Below, one piece after another: positions 7,780 through 17,166 of a DNA stretch of 64,000 nt. The position numbers were made by a program, and so were the translations under genes. The stretch's first letter is position 1. The number at the start of each line of letters is the position of its first letter. A model generated the notes under the pieces. That model did no database searches and was not told where the DNA came from. It was given only the letters and a program-made list of their open reading frames with translations. Source of the DNA: Chelativorans sp. ZYF759 (GTDB taxonomy: Bacteria > Pseudomonadota > Alphaproteobacteria > Rhizobiales > Rhizobiaceae); NCBI RefSeq assembly GCF_012911015.1, contig NZ_WVVV01000004.1:20306-84305 (forward strand), written 5' to 3'.

Positions 7780-10473
7780 ATGTCGCAGACGAGCGTAGAG
7801 GCTTCGCCCAAGCGGCAAGAACGCAACGGTCTGTTCCGCTTGAGCCGCATTCCAGCTGTCCTGGCCTTGATCGTGATCGTCGGCGCGGGCCTTTTCGCCG
7901 AGATGCAGAACCGTGGCATCCACCTCAAGAGCGAGCAAGCGGAAGTCCTAAACGACCTCAGCCTCATCCGCGCCCGCCTGGAAGGCGCCATCAATGGCAA
8001 CATCCAGCTGGTGAGGGGACTCGTCGCCGCCATCGCGACCGAGCCGGACATGACGCAGGAGCGCTTTACCGCCCTTTCCAAGCGACTTCTGGACCGGAAT
8101 GCGCAGATCAGGAACATAGCCGCCGCGCCGGGTCTGGTAGTCTCCATGACCTATCCTCTCGAGGGCAACGAGGCGGTCATCGGGCTCGACTACACCACCA
8201 ATGCCGAACAGCTCGAGGCCACTCTGCGGGCTCGCGACAGCCAGGAGATGGTGCTGGCCGGACCGGTTGATCTCGTCCAGGGAGGCCAGGGGTTTGTCGC
8301 GCGTTTCCCTGTCTTCGTGCCCAGCGAGCATTCGGCCGATCACTTCTGGGGCATCGTGTCGGCCGTCATCGATACCGAGTTGCTCTACCGACACAGCGGT
8401 CTTCTCGATCCCGACATCGACATCAGTGTGGCCATTATCGGACGCGACGGGCTGGGCGAGGACGGCCTGCAATTCTTCGGAGATCCCAGCGTTGCCAGCG
8501 ATGAGCCCATCATGGCCGAGGTCGCGCTCCCGGCCGGCAGCTGGGTGATGAAGGCAACCCCACTGGGTGGCTGGGGCCAGGAGCCCGAGAACAGCCTCCG
8601 CCTGCACCTATGGATATTGCTGGCCGCGTCGCTGATCATGGTGCCCACACTCCTGTCGGGCAGGCTGATCGACGAGCGCCAGCGCCACATTCGCCAGTTG
8701 AAGGATCGCGAACTCCAGCTCGAGAAAATCTCCCGCAGGCTGGGCCTCGCCCTGGAGACCTCCCAGGTCGGCGTCTGGGAACTCGACATCGAGAACAACG
8801 TGCTCTTCTGGGATCCGCGCATGAACGAGCTTTACGGCTATGAAAGCTCGGGCCCGCGCGACTATACCCATTGGGCAAGCGTTCTCCATCCCGAGGACAA
8901 GGAACGCGCCGAAGCCGACTTCGCCGAAGCCCTCCGCAGGCGCGGCAAATATCACTCTGAATACCGCCTCGTTCTCCCCGGCAATACGATCCGCTACATC
9001 CGCGCGCTCGGCTCCGTCTACCAGAATCCCGGCGAGCCCGCCCGGATCGTCGGCGTCAATTGGGATGTGACGGAGGACCTCAACCGCAACGAGGAGCTTC
9101 GCCGGGCCAGCAAACTCACCGAGGCCCGCAACATCGAGCTGGAAGCGGCCCGCACGCGCGTGGAGTTCACCGCGATGCACGACGCTTTGACGGGCCTGCC
9201 CAATCGCCGCTATCTCGATGAGGTGCTGGCCGAACACGCCGTCAATTTCCAGCATGGCGAACGCGCTGCCCTCCTGCATGTCGATCTCGACCGCTTCAAG
9301 CAGATCAACGACACGCTGGGCCACCCCGCCGGTGATTCCGTGCTGATCCACGCGGCCAAGATCCTGACGACTTGTGCGGGCAGCCAGGACTTCGTGGCGC
9401 GGGTGGGTGGCGACGAGTTCGTCGTGGTGTGCCGCCGCGACACCGGCTCGCCCGATCTTCATTCGGGCCGCCTGAGCGACCTTGCGGAAGAGATCATCGC
9501 GGGTATTCGCGACCCCATTCTCTATGAGGGGCACCAGTGCCGCTGTGGCGCATCGGTCGGCATTGCTGTCGATACCGACGGGATCGCCGATCCGTCGCGC
9601 TTGCTGGTGAATGCGGACATTGCCCTCTACCGCGCCAAGGCCCAGGGCCGCAACGGCCACCAGTTCTTCACCGACTCCCTGCAAAACGAGATCGTCCGCA
9701 CCAAGAAGATCGCCGACGATATACTGTCGGGGATCGACCGTGGCGAGTTCACGGCGTGGTTCCAGCCTCAGGTCGACGCGGTGACGCACGAGATCATTGG
9801 CGTTGAAGCGCTGGCGCGCTGGAACCATCCGACCGAAGGGGTGCTCCCACCTGGAGCCTTCCTGAAGATTGCCGACGAATTGAATGTGGTGGGAACCATC
9901 GACAGGATAGTGCTGGAGGAGACCACCGGCTGGCTGGCGAAGTGGCAGGCAGCGGGCCTCGATTTGCCAAAGGCGTCGGTCAACGTGTCCGCCAGAAGGC
10001 TCAACGACGAAGGCCTGATCGAAAGCCTCCGTGGCATGTCGATCACGCCCGGCACCCTCTCATTCGAGCTGGTCGAATCCATCTTCCTCGACGAGCACGA
10101 CGACCTGCTGTCCTGGAATGTGGAATCCGTGAAGGATCTGGGCATCGACATCGAGATCGATGATTTCGGCACCGGCTACGCATCGATCGTCAGCCTGCTC
10201 AACCTCAAGCCGAAGCGCCTCAAGATCGATCGCCAGCTCATTCTTCCGATCGTGCGATCACCCAGCCAGCGCCAACTCGTCGGCTCGATCATCGACATCG
10301 GCAAGTCGCTTGGTATCGAGGTTTTGGCCGAAGGCGTCGAGACCCTCGAACATGCCCGCATCCTGAGGCAGTTGGGCTGCCAGTATCTTCAAGGCTTTGC
10401 CTTTGCCCGGCCGATGTGCGGCGACGAGGTTGTCGAATTCGTGCGGTCGCGACGCTGGCTGAACGCCTCCTGA
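7780..10473 (+). CDS. membrane CHASE-PAS-GGDEF-EAL cyclic-di-GMP protein
   Basis: 897 residues from the ATG at 7780, next to GAGGGGG; in-frame TTG (7732) and ATG (7753) starts exist. Order: TM helix near residue 20-35, periplasmic CHASE-like sensor (about 50-260), second TM (about 275-295), PAS domain (about 320-435), GGDEF domain with intact GGDEF at about 543, EAL domain with EALARW at about 676. EAL metal and catalytic motifs look complete (NVS, DDFGTGY, KIDRQ, LAEGVET, QGFAFARP). An RxxD inhibitory site is not seen five residues before GGDEF, so product inhibition may be absent. Both diguanylate cyclase and phosphodiesterase activities are possible. It stands alone between asnB and the convergent sox operon. 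Confidence 0.92.
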   Translation: MSQTSVEASPKRQERNGLFRLSRIPAVLALIVIVGAGLFAEMQNRGIHLKSEQAEVLNDLSLIRARLEGAINGNIQLVRGLVAAIATEPDMTQERFTALSKRLLDRNAQIRNIAAAPGLVVSMTYPLEGNEAVIGLDYTTNAEQLEATLRARDSQEMVLAGPVDLVQGGQGFVARFPVFVPSEHSADHFWGIVSAVIDTELLYRHSGLLDPDIDISVAIIGRDGLGEDGLQFFGDPSVASDEPIMAEVALPAGSWVMKATPLGGWGQEPENSLRLHLWILLAASLIMVPTLLSGRLIDERQRHIRQLKDRELQLEKISRRLGLALETSQVGVWELDIENNVLFWDPRMNELYGYESSGPRDYTHWASVLHPEDKERAEADFAEALRRRGKYHSEYRLVLPGNTIRYIRALGSVYQNPGEPARIVGVNWDVTEDLNRNEELRRASKLTEARNIELEAARTRVEFTAMHDALTGLPNRRYLDEVLAEHAVNFQHGERAALLHVDLDRFKQINDTLGHPAGDSVLIHAAKILTTCAGSQDFVARVGGDEFVVVCRRDTGSPDLHSGRLSDLAEEIIAGIRDPILYEGHQCRCGASVGIAVDTDGIADPSRLLVNADIALYRAKAQGRNGHQFFTDSLQNEIVRTKKIADDILSGIDRGEFTAWFQPQVDAVTHEIIGVEALARWNHPTEGVLPPGAFLKIADELNVVGTIDRIVLEETTGWLAKWQAAGLDLPKASVNVSARRLNDEGLIESLRGMSITPGTLSFELVESIFLDEHDDLLSWNVESVKDLGIDIEIDDFGTGYASIVSLLNLKPKRLKIDRQLILPIVRSPSQRQLVGSIIDIGKSLGIEVLAEGVETLEHARILRQLGCQYLQGFAFARPMCGDEVVEFVRSRRWLNAS

Positions 10474-10536
10474 CCGCTGCCGCAGCAGATATCTCAGCGA
10501 CACCAATGTGTTGGGCCCGAGCGTGGAATCAAGGTT

Positions 10537-11085
10537 TCAGCTCGACAGGTCGCGCGCCGCCTCTGTCAGCAAGGTGAAGGCATAGTCCGAAAAGGACCGC
10601 CACACCTCGATGCGAAAATCGTCCTCGGCTGTCCGGTAAAGAACGATCTCGATCTTTCCAAGAACGGTGCGCGAACAGGCCCCCACCGGGAACGCCTCCA
10701 GCGACAGATCCTGCGGGCAGCCGGCCGACAGAACGTCCTCCACCCGCGCGCCGGACACGAGGATCGCCGTATTGCGGTGGGATACGTCCACGCAGGAATG
10801 GAGGACTTCCGCGCCGCGGCAGGCCACATTGAGGTCGGTTCGGTCTTCGTCGATGATGAGCCATTCGTCCGGACCGAGCCAAAACGCATGGCGCGTGCCT
10901 CGCGATGCGGCGCTCTTGGGCCTGTCGGGCAGGTCGACCCCCAGGGCCAGGGACAGGGCCGCGAGCGAGGCCGAGGGCGCTCGCAACGCGATGCGGCTGG
11001 CGGGCCTGGCAGCTTCGATGACAACAGCGTTTGTCGCAAGGGAACGGCCGTCGAGCGGCCCCATGCGCGTCGCGATCTCAGCCAT
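10537..11085 (-). CDS. soxG: sarcosine oxidase gamma subunit
   Basis: 182 residues, last gene of soxBDAG. It has the GcvT-like gamma-subunit features (RHAFWLGPDEWLIIDE, then a VDVSHRNTAILVSG stretch and the C-terminal FRIEVWRSFSDYAFTLL). In the heterotetramer the gamma subunit is non-catalytic and caps the alpha subunit. Its start overlaps the soxA stop by 8 bases. The frame ends facing the GGDEF-EAL gene, with 63 bases and no obvious strong terminator between them. Confidence 0.92.
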   Translation of the reverse strand: MAEIATRMGPLDGRSLATNAVVIEAARPASRIALRAPSASLAALSLALGVDLPDRPKSAASRGTRHAFWLGPDEWLIIDEDRTDLNVACRGAEVLHSCVDVSHRNTAILVSGARVEDVLSAGCPQDLSLEAFPVGACSRTVLGKIEIVLYRTAEDDFRIEVWRSFSDYAFTLLTEAARDLSS

Positions 11086-14068
11086 GGACCCGTTCCCCTT
11101 TCTCGTCGAAGAAGACCGGGCTCGTGACCTCGACTTCGATCGTCCGGTCCGGCATCGGCAAGAAGAGCGTCTCGCCCATCAGCGAACGGCCATCCTGCAG
11201 CAAGGCGAGGGCGATCGAACGGCCGCAATTCTCGGACCAGTAGGACGAGGAGACGTGGCCGATCATCTTCATGGGAATTGGCTGGCGCGGATCGGCAACG
11301 ATCTGGGCCCCCTCCTCCAGGACGATCTTCGGGTCCTTCGTCTTCAGCCCGACCAGTTGCTTGCGGCCCGATGCCACGAGGTCGGGTCGCTTGAGCCCGC
11401 GAATGCCGACGAAATCCGACTTCTTCGAACCTATCGCCCAGTCGAGTCCGAGATCGTGCGGCGTGACCGTGCCGTCGGTTTCCTGGCCAACGATGATGAA
11501 GCCCTTTTCCGCGCGAAGCACGTGCATCGTTTCGGTGCCATAGGCGCAGGCGCCTTGGCCCCGCGCTTCGGCCCAGACGGCGTCCCACACGACGCGGCCA
11601 TAGTCGGCCGGCACGTTGATCTCGAAGCCGCGCTCGCCGGTGAACGACATGCGGAAAAGCCGCGTCGGCACGCCAAGGATCGTGCCCTCGCGCACCGACA
11701 TGTGCGGCATGGCCTCGTCCGAGAGATCGATGCCAGCAACCAGCGGCGCGATGATGTCGCGCGCCTTGGGACCCTGGACGGCAATCACCGCCCATTGTTC
11801 GGAGACGGAGGTCAGCCAGACGTTCAGATGCGGGAACTCGGTCTGGAGGTAGTCCTCCATGTGATGCAGAACCCGCGCCGCGCCGCCCGTGGTGGTGGTG
11901 ACGTGGAAACGGTCATCGGCGAGGCGCCCGACCACGCCGTCATCCATGACGAAACCATCCTCGCGCAGCATGATCCCGTAGCGGCAGCGACCCACCCCGA
12001 GCTTCTTCCAGGGGTTGGTGTACATGAGTTCCATGAACTCGGCCGCATCCGGGCCCACAACCTCGATCTTGCCGAGCGTGGAGGCGTCGAACATGCCAGC
12101 CGCCTCGCGCACCGTCCTGCATTCGCGGGCGACCGCGGCATGCATGTCCTCGCCGGCTTGCGGAAAATACCAGGCGCGTTTCCACTGGCCGACATCCTCG
12201 AAGACGGCACCCTGCTCTTCGGCGAAGGAATGCATGGGCGTCTTGCGCGTGGGATCGAACAGCGCGCCGCGCCCATGCCCGACGATGGCTCCGAAGGTGA
12301 CGGGCGTAAAGGGCGCGCGAAAGGTGGTGAGCCCCACTTCCGGCATCGGCTTGCCGAGGATCTCGGACGCGATGGCAAGGCCATGCAGATTGGACGTCTT
12401 GCCCTGGTCGGTGGCCATGCCGTTGGTGGTGAAACGCTTCACGTGTTCGATCGAGCGCATGCCTTCGCGCACGGCCTGGCCGATATCCTTGGCGGTGACG
12501 TCGTTCTGAAAGTCGACGAAGGCCTTCACCGCCTTGCCCGGCTCGGCGCCGGGGGCCGAGCCCGACATACCGCCTGTCCAGCTTTCGGCCGTCCGGCTCG
12601 GCAGCGAGATGGACCGCGACGCCTCCCCTCCAACCCCACGCACGGCCTGCGCTCCCGCCGCGAGTGCCTCTTCCAGGGTTTCGGCGAGGCTCTCGGTGCC
12701 GTTGCAGGCGCCGATCGAGATGCACTCCTGCGCCTGCGCGCCCGGCAGGAAGATCTGACGACGCGTATCGAATGCGAGCTTGCCGCGCGATTGCGAGAAG
12801 AGATGGACGGAGGGCGTCCAGCCTGCGGAAACCAACAAAGCGTCGACGGGTATGATCCTGCTCGCTCCGCCGGCCTTCGGCATCACCGCCATCGAGGAGA
12901 CACGCAGCCGGCCGCCGGTCTTCGCGACGCAATGTCCCGTGAGGAGTTCGATGCCCGCCGCACGCGCGGCATCAATCATCTCGCCGCGCGGATCGTCACG
13001 AAGGTCCACGATGGCGGCGATCCTGATCCCCGCCCGGTGAAGATCGAGCGCGGCGCCGTAGGCCGAATCGTTTGCGGTGTAGATACCGACCTCGCGTCCC
13101 ACCGCGACGCCGTAATGGTTGAGATAGTGGCGCGCGGCCGAGGCGAGCATGATGCCCGGCCGGTCGTTGTCGGCAAACACCATGTGGCGCTCGATGGCGC
13201 CGGTGGCGACCACCACCCGCTTCGCGCGCACATGCCACAGCCTCTCGCGCGGCAGTTCGGGATCGGGGGTCGCGAGATGCTCGGTCACGCGTTCGACGAG
13301 GCCGACCATGTTCTGCGCGTAATAGCCGAAGGCCGTCGTGCGCGGCAGGATGCGGACATTGTCCATGCCGGCCAGCTTCGCGGCCGTGGCCTGGGCCCAG
13401 TCCCATCCGGCCACGCCGTCGATCTGGGAGCCGCTTTCAAAGCGCAGCGCACCACCGAGGCCTGCCTGCTCGTCGCAGAGGATCACGCGCTGCCCGCTTT
13501 CGGCAGCCGCGCTGGCTGCGGCCAGACCGGCGGCTCCCCCGCCGACGACCAGCACCTCGCAATGGGCATAACGCGACGCGTAGTGATCCGGATCGGACTC
13601 CTCGGGAGCGGTGCCGAGGCCGGCCGCGTTGCGGATCTGCGGCTCGTAGAGATGTTTCCAGGCGGCCTTGGGCCACATGAAAGTCTTGTAGTAGAAGCCG
13701 GCCGAGAAGAAGGGCGCGCCGAGATTGTTGACCGCGCCCATGTCGAAGGCGAGCGAAGGCCAGCGGTTCTGGGAGACGGCGCTCAGACCGTCATAGAGTT
13801 CCTGGACCGTGGCCCGTACGTTCGGCGTCCGCCGCGCGGCGTCGCGGTGGACGCCGACAAGCGCGTTCGGTTCCTCCGAGCCGGCAGACAGGATGCCGCG
13901 CGGACGGTGATACTTGAAGGAGCGACCCACCAGATGGATGCCGTTGGCGATCAGCGCGGAGGCAAGCGTGTCGCCCTCGAGGCCCGAAAGCGACCGCCCG
14001 TCGAAGGTGAAGCGGGCAGTCTTCGAAGCGTCAAGGCGACCGACATCGGCAAGACGAAAGCTGGTCAT
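11078..14068 (-). CDS. soxA: sarcosine oxidase alpha subunit
   Basis: 996 residues, the full length for heterotetrameric sarcosine oxidase alpha. The N-terminus has a 2Fe-2S-like fold remnant (FTFDGRSLSGLEGDTLASAL), followed by an NAD-binding Rossmann motif VVGGGAAGLAAASAAAESG at about residue 170, a second nucleotide segment with VVATGAIERHMVFADNDRPG, and a C-terminal GcvT-type folate domain from about residue 600. The complex oxidatively demethylates sarcosine and passes the one-carbon unit to tetrahydrofolate as 5,10-methylene-THF. Its ATG overlaps the soxD stop (ATGA), so translation is coupled. Confidence 0.95.
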   Translation of the reverse strand: MTSFRLADVGRLDASKTARFTFDGRSLSGLEGDTLASALIANGIHLVGRSFKYHRPRGILSAGSEEPNALVGVHRDAARRTPNVRATVQELYDGLSAVSQNRWPSLAFDMGAVNNLGAPFFSAGFYYKTFMWPKAAWKHLYEPQIRNAAGLGTAPEESDPDHYASRYAHCEVLVVGGGAAGLAAASAAAESGQRVILCDEQAGLGGALRFESGSQIDGVAGWDWAQATAAKLAGMDNVRILPRTTAFGYYAQNMVGLVERVTEHLATPDPELPRERLWHVRAKRVVVATGAIERHMVFADNDRPGIMLASAARHYLNHYGVAVGREVGIYTANDSAYGAALDLHRAGIRIAAIVDLRDDPRGEMIDAARAAGIELLTGHCVAKTGGRLRVSSMAVMPKAGGASRIIPVDALLVSAGWTPSVHLFSQSRGKLAFDTRRQIFLPGAQAQECISIGACNGTESLAETLEEALAAGAQAVRGVGGEASRSISLPSRTAESWTGGMSGSAPGAEPGKAVKAFVDFQNDVTAKDIGQAVREGMRSIEHVKRFTTNGMATDQGKTSNLHGLAIASEILGKPMPEVGLTTFRAPFTPVTFGAIVGHGRGALFDPTRKTPMHSFAEEQGAVFEDVGQWKRAWYFPQAGEDMHAAVARECRTVREAAGMFDASTLGKIEVVGPDAAEFMELMYTNPWKKLGVGRCRYGIMLREDGFVMDDGVVGRLADDRFHVTTTTGGAARVLHHMEDYLQTEFPHLNVWLTSVSEQWAVIAVQGPKARDIIAPLVAGIDLSDEAMPHMSVREGTILGVPTRLFRMSFTGERGFEINVPADYGRVVWDAVWAEARGQGACAYGTETMHVLRAEKGFIIVGQETDGTVTPHDLGLDWAIGSKKSDFVGIRGLKRPDLVASGRKQLVGLKTKDPKIVLEEGAQIVADPRQPIPMKMIGHVSSSYWSENCGRSIALALLQDGRSLMGETLFLPMPDRTIEVEVTSPVFFDEKGERVHG

Positions 14069-14358
14069 GCCTTGTGCTCCTCCAGAGCCGGCTTCGGCTC
14101 GCCCGCCTTGTAGGTCGTCACGAACCTGTCGCTGACCGTATCGCGAACCGCGTTGAAGAAACGGCCGCAGCCATGCACGTGGCGCCAGCGCTCATGGGTG
14201 ATGCCCTTGGGATTGGCGCGATGGAAGAAGAAGGCCTCGAATTCCTCGTCCGAGATGTCGGCGATGTTGTGAGGCCGCACAACGTGCGCCTCGCCGGCAT
14301 GGCGGAACTCGAGCTCGGGACGCTCTTCCTGGCAATAGGGGCAACGGATCAGGAGCAT
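14065..14358 (-). CDS. soxD: sarcosine oxidase delta subunit
   Basis: 97 residues from the ATG at 14358; the open frame extends upstream, but the conserved protein begins MLLIRCPYC. The CPYC pair near the N-terminus plus the HVHGCGRFFNAVRDT segment supply the zinc ligands (Cys, Cys, His, Cys) of the delta subunit. It binds the alpha subunit and stabilises the complex. It lies 16 bases after soxB and overlaps soxA by four bases. Confidence 0.95.
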   Translation of the reverse strand: MLLIRCPYCQEERPELEFRHAGEAHVVRPHNIADISDEEFEAFFFHRANPKGITHERWRHVHGCGRFFNAVRDTVSDRFVTTYKAGEPKPALEEHKA

Positions 14359-14374
14359 GGCAGGGTTTCCCGAT

Positions 14375-15628
14375 TCAATGCGCGACGGCGGCGGCGGCCG
14401 CTTCGTCGATGAGCCGGCCGGTGCGGAAGCGCTCCAGCCTGTAGGGTGCGGCGATCGGGTGCGGATTGTCGTTGGCGATGGTTTGGGCAAAGACATGGCC
14501 CGAACCCGGCGTTGCCTTGAAGCCGCCCGTGCCCCAGCCGCAATTGACGTAGAGCCCCGGCACCGGCGTCTTGGCCAGGATCGGCGAGCGGTCCGGCGTG
14601 ACATCCACGATGCCGCCCCATGAGCGCAGCATCTTCATGCGGGTGAAGACCGGGAACATCTCGCAGATGGCCTCGAGCGTGTGCTCCAGGATGTGCAGCC
14701 CGCCCGTCTGCGAATAGGAATAATACTGGTCGGTGCCCGCCCCGATGACGAGTTCGCCCTTGTCGGATTGCGAGATGTAGGCATGCACGGTGTTGGACAT
14801 GACCACGCAGGGAAAGACCGGCTTGACCGGTTCCGACACCAGCGCCTGAAGCGGATAGGATTCCAGCGGCATCGACAGTCCCGCCATCGCCATCAGCACC
14901 GAGGAATGCCCGGCCGCGACCACCCCGACCTTCTTTGCCGAGATGGGCCCGCGGGTCGTGTCGACGCCGGTCACGTGGCCATTGGCCGAACGCCGGATCG
15001 CGGTGACCTCGCAGTTCTGGATGATGTGCACGCCGCGGTCGGACGCCGCACGGGCGTAGCCCCAGGCGACCGCGTCGTGGCGTGCCGTGCCGCCGCGCCT
15101 CTGCAGTGCCGCACCCATCACCGGGTAGCGCGCGGAAGGCGAGATGTTGAGCGGCGGGCAGAAGGACTTGGCCTCTTCCGGCGACAGCCATTCATTGTCA
15201 ATGCCGTTCAGCCGGTTGGAGTGGATGTGGCGCTTGAAGACCTGCACGTCGTGGACATTGTGGGCGAGCATCATGACGCCGCGGGGCGAATACATGACGT
15301 TGTAGTTGAGCTCCTGGCTCAGCCCGTCCCACAGCTTGACGGCATGATCGTAGATCGCGGCGGATTCGTCGTAGAGGTAGTTGGAGCGGATGATGGTCGT
15401 GTTGCGGCCGGTATTGCCGCCACCGAGCCAGCCCTTTTCCAGCACCGCGACATTGGTGATGCCGTGCTGGCTGGCGAGATAATAGGCCGTCGCCAGCCCG
15501 TGCCCGCCGCCGCCCACGATGATGACGTCATACTCGCTGCGCGGTTCGGGCGACCCCCATTGCTCGGGCCAGCCCTTGTGGCCGCGAAGGGCCTCGCGTG
15601 CGATGGCGAAAGCGGAATATCTACGCAT
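14375..15628 (-). CDS. soxB: sarcosine oxidase beta subunit
   Basis: 417 residues, first gene of the sox operon. The FAD-binding motif is [17 protein letters not shown] (about residue 35) with the following [17 protein letters not shown]. The [17 protein letters not shown] segment contains the His that carries covalent FMN in characterised enzymes. This subunit oxidises the methyl group of sarcosine at FAD. The gene is divergent from rpsU across 316 bases. No glyA, purU or folD gene, common partners of this operon, is present beside it. Confidence 0.95.
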   Translation of the reverse strand: MRRYSAFAIAREALRGHKGWPEQWGSPEPRSEYDVIIVGGGGHGLATAYYLASQHGITNVAVLEKGWLGGGNTGRNTTIIRSNYLYDESAAIYDHAVKLWDGLSQELNYNVMYSPRGVMMLAHNVHDVQVFKRHIHSNRLNGIDNEWLSPEEAKSFCPPLNISPSARYPVMGAALQRRGGTARHDAVAWGYARAASDRGVHIIQNCEVTAIRRSANGHVTGVDTTRGPISAKKVGVVAAGHSSVLMAMAGLSMPLESYPLQALVSEPVKPVFPCVVMSNTVHAYISQSDKGELVIGAGTDQYYSYSQTGGLHILEHTLEAICEMFPVFTRMKMLRSWGGIVDVTPDRSPILAKTPVPGLYVNCGWGTGGFKATPGSGHVFAQTIANDNPHPIAAPYRLERFRTGRLIDEAAAAAVAH

Positions 15629-15944
15629 GATGCTGCCTCGTTCGAGCCGTTTCCGCGGCCTGCGAATTCGTCATGACTAGCGAAAACGCGCCACCGGCCT
15701 TGCCCTGAATGCGACGGCCAACGGCGCGGCGGCGACGGTCGGCAACGGGCAAGTGCAGAGGGGCCGGAAATACTTGTCGCACAGGCTCATCTAGCGTGTG
15801 GACAAGAATAGGTGATTCTGCTAATTGCCAGATCAATCCGCCGCGCTTTCCGCAGCGGAACCGCATGGCTATTGCTTCAGCGAGGCAGCCATTCGGATGA
15901 GCAACAACCCGGCCATTCGCCACAACGGAACGACAGGAACGCCC
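15629..15944. other. Intergenic region between divergent soxB and rpsU
   Basis: This 316-base stretch must hold the promoters for soxB (minus) and rpsU (plus). Small open frames here overlap and show no coding character I can support. A weak plus-strand promoter (TGGACA, 17-base spacer, TAATTG, near 15800) can be drawn, but it is not convincing. An in-frame ATG at 15897 could lengthen S21 by 16 residues. Confidence 0.5.
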
Positions 15945-16178
15945 GTGCAGGTACTCGTCCGCGACAACAATGTCGACCAGGCGCTTCGCGCATTGAAGAA
16001 GAAGATGCAGCGCGAAGGCATTTTCCGCGAAATGAAGATGCGCGGTCACTACGAAAAGCCTTCCGAGAAGCGTGCACGCGAGAAGGCCGAGGCCGTCCGC
16101 CGCGCGCGCAAGCTGGCACGCAAGCGGGCACAGCGTGAAGGCCTCGTCGCCGGTGGACGGGTTGCGCCGGCGCGTTGA
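15945..16178 (+). CDS. rpsU: 30S ribosomal protein S21, GTG start
   Basis: 77 residues. The canonical alphaproteobacterial S21 N-terminus [20 protein letters not shown] is obtained only by starting at the GTG at 15945. AGGA lies 6 bases before it. An in-frame ATG at 15897 would add a non-conserved extension and has no good ribosome-binding site. The rest is typical: basic, with [20 protein letters not shown] and a short variable tail. S21 contacts the 16S rRNA 3' region near the anti-Shine-Dalgarno. A Rho-independent terminator follows at 16213. Confidence 0.95.
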   Translation: MQVLVRDNNVDQALRALKKKMQREGIFREMKMRGHYEKPSEKRAREKAEAVRRARKLARKRAQREGLVAGGRVAPAR

Positions 16179-16212
16179 TGCGCCGCGATTTCGTCCCTTT
16201 CGGAAAATAGAT

Positions 16213-16250
16213 AAGGTGGCGCGATGAAGAATCGCCGCCACCTTTTTCTT
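16213..16250 (+). terminator. Rho-independent terminator of rpsU
   Basis: A 9-base perfect stem (AAGGTGGCG at 16213-16221 and CGCCACCTT at 16236-16244) encloses a loop that itself has CGAT/ATCG complementarity. It is followed by TTTTT and TCTTT. It starts 35 bases after the rpsU stop. Confidence 0.85.
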
Positions 16251-16303
16251 TGCCGCGAACCAACTTGCGTGACGACCATTGCATGACAAAGGGTAGAACC
16301 GCC

Positions 16304-17155
16304 ATGACGATCTTCCGCAATCGCTCCAGCGTTCTTCGCGCGGGAATAGCACCGGCCGCGATATTGGCCACCGCCCTTCTGGCCGGCTGCCAGACGGCGA
16401 CAGGCCCCCTGGGCGAGGTGGCGGGGATCGAGGCGGCGCAAGGATCGCAGGAAAACATCTCCTCGCTGTCGGCTGTCATCCAGCGCAACCCCAACGACTA
16501 CGAAGCCTACAATGTCCGTGGCACGGCCTATGGCCGCGGCGGCCGTTACCAGGAGGCGATCGCCGATTTCGACCGCGCGATCGAGCTGAACCCGCGCTTC
16601 TACCAGGCCTATGCCAACCGCGCGCTGATCCACCGTTTCCTGGGCGACCAGCAGGCCGCACTGGCCGACTACAACCGCGCGATCGAGATCAACGCACGTT
16701 ACGATGTCGCCTATATCGGCCGCGGCAATCTCTATCGGCTTGCCGGGCGCACCAACGACGCCTTCCAGGACTTCGAACGCGCCATCCAGCTGGATACGAC
16801 AGACGCGCGCGCCTACCACAATCGCGGCCTCCTCTATCAGGGCCGTGGCCAGCATGATTACGCGATCGAGGACTTCGCGCGGGCGATCTCGCTCGCCCCT
16901 GGCACTGCGCCGCCCTACAATGCGCGCGGCCTGTCCTATCTCGCCCGCGACGACGAGGACAACGCGCTGTCGGATTTCAACACGGCGATCCAGCTCGACC
17001 GCACCAATGCCGAGGGCTGGGCCTATCAGGGTCTGGTGCTCGAGAGGCGGGGCGACCGCGAACGGGCCTCCCGCTCCTTCTCCGAGGCGCTGCGGCTGGA
17101 TCCCGAATTCGAGGCGGCCAGGAACGGCCTTGCCCGCACGCGCGGCACCAGCTGA
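16304..17155 (+). CDS. tetratricopeptide-repeat lipoprotein
   Basis: 283 residues from the ATG at 16304 (AAAGGG about 10 bases before); in-frame starts at 16283 and 16250 exist. The N-terminus is a lipoprotein signal with the lipobox LLAGC, so Cys is lipidated and the protein is anchored to a periplasmic membrane face. About six consecutive 34-residue TPR units follow, recognisable by repeats such as NPNDYEAYNVRGTAYGRGGR and ARAYHNRGLLYQGRGQHDYA. The form is like NlpI, an adaptor for envelope hydrolases, but partners cannot be read here. The next gene starts 12 bases later. Confidence 0.9.
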   Translation: MTIFRNRSSVLRAGIAPAAILATALLAGCQTATGPLGEVAGIEAAQGSQENISSLSAVIQRNPNDYEAYNVRGTAYGRGGRYQEAIADFDRAIELNPRFYQAYANRALIHRFLGDQQAALADYNRAIEINARYDVAYIGRGNLYRLAGRTNDAFQDFERAIQLDTTDARAYHNRGLLYQGRGQHDYAIEDFARAISLAPGTAPPYNARGLSYLARDDEDNALSDFNTAIQLDRTNAEGWAYQGLVLERRGDRERASRSFSEALRLDPEFEAARNGLARTRGTS

Positions 17156-17166
17156 GCCGAGCCGGC

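Noticed and set aside
10667-14113. 1148-codon open frame on the plus strand opposite soxA/soxG
   Set aside because: It lies wholly antisense to clear soxA and soxG genes, is rich in Arg/Gly/His/Asp shadow composition and shows no domain.
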